Positions 59,741 through 64,000 of a DNA stretch of 64,000 bases are shown piece after piece. Made by a program: the position numbers and the translations under genes. The DNA lies in the NCBI GenBank assembly GCA_022747635.1, contig JAKTNV010000009.1:62676767-62740766 (forward strand), read 5' to 3'. Below the pieces are notes generated by a model, which saw only the letters and a program-made list of their open reading frames with translations, was not told the DNA's origin and made no database searches. This DNA is from Hetaerina americana (lineage: Eukaryota > Arthropoda > Insecta > Odonata > Calopterygidae). Each line of letters begins with the position of its first letter. The stretch's first letter is position 1.

Positions 59741-59811
<71 letters not shown>
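59741..59811. repeat. TA microsatellite
   Basis: Uninterrupted TA array directly joined to a PLE terminal sequence. Confidence 0.95.
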
Positions 59812-59817
<6 letters not shown>

Positions 59818-59973
59818 CACTTTTTGAAAGTCTCACGGACGTGAATAATAATGTATAACACTTAGCACTAGTGGACACAGACAAAAACACAGAAACACAC
59901 AAAAAAAGAGACTCACTATTTTTTTGTGTGTTTCTGTGTTTTTGTCTGTGTCCACTAGTGCTAAGTGTTATAC

Positions 59974-59978
<5 letters not shown>
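59812..59978. mobile_element. Minimal PLE fold-back: only the last ~100 bp, head to head
   Basis: 59812-59847 equals the 35-base outer end seen at 43211-43245. It is followed by the same terminal sequence as the 43-45 kb element. Arms 59848-59907 and 59919-59978 are perfect 60-bp inverted copies around GAGACTCACTA. Both ends run into TA arrays. Same plan as the 43-45 kb copy but truncated almost to the terminus. Confidence 0.9.

Positions 59979-60024
<46 letters not shown>
59979..60024. repeat. TA microsatellite
   Basis: TA array on the right side of the minimal PLE fold-back. Confidence 0.95.
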
Positions 60025-60028
<4 letters not shown>

Positions 60029-60134
60029 ACATGATTTCGTCGAAGTAACACGGAAGTGTTAAATAAAAAACTAATTACTTATTACTGACACTTGGTACTT
60101 TTTAGTTGACAACTTGTTTGTTGCTGTTTAAGTT

Positions 60135-60138
60135 TATA

Positions 60139-60173
<35 letters not shown>

Positions 60174-60178
60174 TATAT
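60135..60178. repeat. TA microsatellite with one TACA interruption
   Basis: Short TA array, AT-rich flanks, no recognised element attached. Confidence 0.9.
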
Positions 60179-61482
60179 ATGGAGTTTTGGGCTTTAGGGT
60201 GAAGCTTACTTAATGAATAATAAAAAAGATCTAAAAAATAATTCATATACTTTGGGTCTTTAGGCAATGAGTGGCTAAGCACTTAATCTTAGGATATGTG
60301 ATGAGAACGCAGAACCTGGATGTTCAGATTTGATATCGAATATGAATTTTAGCTATATTACCTGTACATAGATTTTGTAGGGCTTAAAATAATTGAGGCT
60401 TCAAGTGGCATTTTTTACGAATGCAAGGCCTTCAGCATCATTTATTTGCTCTTGCGATGGAAATAGATATTGGCTAGAATAATCATAGTTTTGATGCCCG
60501 ATTAATCAAAGGGAAATTATTATATCACCAAAAGGAAGAGGATGGTACTGCAGCAGTTCATAAAATCTTTTCTCTCGTGAAAGCCCGCTATTAGACGTAA
60601 CTTCAGGTTTTTTCCTGTCCTATGTACTCGCCCGTCTGCACTACTCCTTGTAAAGTGATTTCAACCCGCTCAGTGCTATGTATTTCAGCTATAATCATCT
60701 GCTAAGAGCTTACGAGTAACCTCAAATTTCAGTGGCTTAAATTGTATAAACTTCGCTAAATAACCTGACTCGGGCACAGACATTTTCAATATCGCTAGTT
60801 CTGAAAGTTTCGGTTATAGTTCTAGCGGTCAGAACTCCTTTCTTCAGGGATTCAAAATTGAATATTGGGCAGGAGAGGTTGCATTTATAAACTCCTCTCC
60901 CATGGAAACCAGGTACCTAACTCGTTCATATCCATGCAAAATATTTGAGTCCACTGTTTGTAGCTCAACTTTTCAGCTCGCTGACCACAGAGATGTTAAA
61001 CAGATGCGTAGACTGGCATTCAGCTCAATCTCCTCGCAATCAACTATCGGTAAATTTATCAAACTGTTTTATACTTCAAATATTATAAGCAATACACGAA
61101 AACACGACAGACATAAGTACTGGGTGAGTATTGAAAAACTAAAATTTACGTTAAAAAATACAAAAGAAATATAAAAGCTATTATAGATTACCAAAACATG
61201 ATGGATCATATTCACTCTAGAGGTTAACTAGTAAGTTTCCGAGTTTTATAATGAAATATAGAGGCATTAATCTCAAAAAGCTTGGCCATCTTTCGCTAAA
61301 GGAATATTACATTAAATAATGTAAAAAAAAGTCAGTTCCTATTCAACGCCCTACGTGGGGTACAGTAGCAATGTTTATCTCTATTCAATGCCATATATAT
61401 TCTTCTTAAAATGTAATAAATTTGATATATAGCCCATCATTTTATTGGTTTATCCTAGTAATGTTTCTATTTATTTTTATTT
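60179..61482. other. AT-rich sequence, no gene seen
   Basis: A 90-codon frame at 60902-61174 contains a donor-like GGTGAGTATTG near 61120, but no domain or partner exon is visible. Confidence 0.4.
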
Positions 61483-61700
61483 GTAGCGTATTGGGGATTG
61501 CTTCCAAGTTCAGCTACTAACTAGAGGTCTTGGGTTTGATTCCCGTTAACTTCGCTCATCCCTAGATTTAATCAAACTATGAATTTAGAGTTACAAGTCT
61601 TCCAGGAAAATCGCTGGCTGCTGATGGAAATTAGATTATTGGCGAATATTATACGCCCTTAGGGATTGGTTTGAAGAGGGTCCCCCCTATAAATATTAAA
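61483..61700 (+). mobile_element. tRNA-derived SINE, family A-like (diverged)
   Basis: A box TAGCGTATTGGGGATTGC (61483-61500) and B box GGGTTTGATTCCC (61532-61544). The body has CAAGTCTTCCAGGAAAATCG, resembling the CCAGGTCTTCCTGGGAAACC of the 28.1-kb SINE. An older relative of that family. Confidence 0.65.
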
Positions 61701-63500
61701 CTTCAAGTTTGATTACTTTTGTAGCGTAATTAAGGGTCCAAATTAATGTGCTCTTTATCACTCTACAATTGTCATTGAGGTGATATTATTATGATAAATG
61801 ATTCTACGGAAAATAATAAATTGGTCTAGTTCCACACTCCGTTAATAAACAAAGAAATCTGTTGATGCTCGCCCGACTAAGATCAAAATATGCGTCACCA
61901 AAATATATCCACGCAGGCGTTCGAGGTGGCGAAACAGCCTTCATTAAAATATTTGTCGACAAGGGACTTTCTTCGTGGGAATATTGAAATATGTCGTGCT
62001 TTTTTGGAAAGTGCATTCGTTCGGCACCAGCCTTGCACGGAACCACATCTCCCATCTCGAAACTCGCTTCCGGTGTGGATGAGATAAAGAAAGTTCACGA
62101 TAGCTGGTGGATAGGGAGAGAGAGAGGTATAGAAGGGCTGGTGTCGAGCCAGACGGAGCCAGCATTTACGATATTTCCTTTTCGAGCGAAGTAAGAAAAG
62201 AAATCGAGGATTTCTCGCGTCCGAACGGAAATTATAGAGTCCAAGTTTCGATGCCTGGAGCAACTGCGAGAGTGACGTAACAGATTGTAAATGCATCGAA
62301 AACGTAAAATCATCCTCGGAAATTTGGCGCTAGTAATTTACGAAATGGAGTTACGTGGCGACGAATAGGTTTTATTTTATTTTTACTGTGAAAGGCAACG
62401 GGATTGAATCAGAAATATTTTGAAACGAAAGGAAGTAATTTGGAGAGGTCAGTGTTTGCTCTGAAGTTGTCGGAGGAAAAAATATTTAGGGGGTGAGTAC
62501 ACTGGTATATGTAGAATTAAGTCAACATTTTTTAGTGGGAAGTAATGGAAAGCGCTATGACATAATTATAAGTAAATGCTCATTTAAACATTTTCATTGG
62601 TTATGAGAAACAAATTTGAACTTTTCTTTTCTTTTAAAAGTCTTGTACCTGCAGATGGTTCGATGACCTGGAACGCGTCGTACGTTACCATGCATCTGTG
62701 GAAAAGTGCAAATTTGTTTCTCTTAATGACGAACTTCCACTGCATTTCGCCAGAATCTGTTGAATATATTTCCATTGGCCTTGTGAAAACAACACCATCT
62801 AAGCGCAACCTAGTAACTGTCACGTTTCTTTCAACACAACGTTCCTTTTAGAATTGATGCAAAATAATGATCTCTCATTTTATATAAAACTTCTCAGCGT
62901 AGATTCTTAGAATATGATTTTAATCGCAATCACGTTAACAATCATCAGAAGGTTATAGTAACGGCTTCTGCTAATTTTTTTCTGGGAAAATCTGATGACG
63001 GAGAAATTTGACGAACAGGCATTTGAAGCGAGTGAAATTATTACATCCATATGGAGGTGGGTGAAATTGAACTAAGAGATAAATAATAGACAAAAAAAGT
63101 GGATCGCGTCCCAACCTCTGCAAAAAAATAAGTGCAAAAATAATAGGTAACGGATTTTTTAACGGCAATCCTTTCACCCAAGTGATCCTACACTGAACGG
63201 ACTGAATCATAAACCATATGTTCTTCATCCCGGTTAGCGAAAGGCTGAAGAGGAAGCATGTTTAAATAATGGGGTTGATTTTTCGCGTGAAACTAAAATT
63301 AAAGCCCTTTAAATAGAGTTTCACTAAAAAACTGAGCAAAGAAAATTTAACAGTTTCTTATAAATTTCGTATATCTCTAACTTGACGAATATGGCTTTCG
63401 GATTTTTTCGCAAAACTTGCACTAGTATTGATACGACTGACACTACCATTCGAAACATTCACGTGTCCTTACGCATTAAAACGTTCACAATTACTCATAT
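61701..63500. other. Mostly AT-rich sequence with a GC-balanced block
   Basis: 61860-62300 is less AT-rich and open on both strands (133 codons minus, 61895-62296). 62597-62851 (plus) and 62584-62823 (minus) are open on both strands too. No domain recognised; GGGGGTGAGTA near 62490 is donor-like. No gene is supported. Confidence 0.4.
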
Positions 63501-64000
63501 AAATGATATCTAACGGCGACCGGGCGTGCCTCGTAATGACTTTCTTAATTGCAATCAGACAATTACCGGTATTGATGGTAATGTCCTTATATACTCGCAA
63601 TGCACTAGAAAAAGCGTAATCTGCTGGGCCCAGTTGGAGCTGCCATGGAATCCTCCAACATTCCGACCAAGCTTTTCGGCGTTCGGGGTCGCATACGTAT
63701 GATGACCGCCGTTCGCCCAGACGGTAGCTACCCAGCGGGCCGGCGAGTTGAGAAACGCGCTGCTCCCAGCGACCCCGCTGCCGGCGGACGGTTCATCGCC
63801 TCGGCGGAGAAAATGGGAAGGGGAGCGTGTAGAGATGATGAGGGCGATGGCGAGGATGACGAGGAGAAAGGGGGAGTGGTGGTAAGGGAGAGTGAAAGCT
63901 GGAGGGGGAGAGAGGTTGATGGAGCCGGTTCGCTCGCTTGGAATCACTCATTTCGCTCGATCCCGGAGGGTGTTCCTCAACTCCACTTTCTCCCAACCGA
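63501..64000. other. CpG-dense GC-rich islet at the window edge
   Basis: CpG-dense at 63620-63820, then G/A-rich on plus at 63800-63920, and still GC-rich where the window ends. A 130-codon minus frame is low-complexity. Could be a promoter or first-exon region continuing beyond the window. Confidence 0.35.

Noticed and set aside
62930..62960. CTGATGATTGTTAACG on minus as a hammerhead box
   Set aside because: The required GAAA segment and cleavage triplet are not at the expected positions.

Overview
This is animal nuclear DNA, most likely arthropod (an inference from its mix of tRNA-derived SINEs, a mariner element, decayed LINEs and Penelope-like elements with GIY-YIG endonucleases). It is AT-rich, intron- or intergenic-like sequence. 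I found no complete cellular protein-coding gene, no rRNA, no functional tRNA and no CRISPR array. Most open frames are chance frames inside TA repeats, SINEs or strand-biased GC-rich islets.

Layout. 1-16 kb: AT-rich sequence with GC-rich islets near 3.2-4.0, 5.4-5.9 and 7.7-8.4 kb, a palindromic Penelope-like terminus at 2.0-2.2 kb and a head-less SINE at 4.5 kb. 16.75-17.5 kb: an internally deleted mariner with perfect 33-bp terminal inverted repeats and TA target duplications. 17.5-28 kb: mostly unique AT-rich DNA, with a 69-nt hairpin at 20.1 kb, a GC-rich islet at 20.5-21.2 kb and a hammerhead-ribozyme-like motif at 24.9 kb. 28-30 kb: SINEs of two families and long TA arrays. 35.0-37.8 kb: two different decayed Penelope-like elements (PLEs), one per strand; the second is bounded by inverted copies of its own terminal sequence. 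40.3-43.1 kb: LINE reverse-transcriptase fragments, a SINE and another PLE-like end. 43.2-45.1 kb: the best preserved element, a 5'-truncated PLE with an open 332-codon frame (end of RT, Cys motif, GIY-YIG nuclease) facing an inverted copy of its last 592 bp. 45-54 kb: SINE and LINE pieces, GC-rich islets and strongly purine-biased DNA. 54-64 kb: SINE, GC-rich islets, two further fold-back PLE-like termini (58.4 and 59.9 kb), TA arrays and a SINE at 61.5 kb.

The recurrent theme is PLE and SINE ends arranged as head-to-head palindromes, often beside TA microsatellites, with fossil hairpins resembling the hammerhead ribozymes known from PLE terminal repeats. This looks like a by-product of the PLE integration mechanism and is the most interesting signal here. 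The GC-rich islets could be first exons, promoters or regulatory islands of a long-intron gene, but nothing in the sequence alone proves it.
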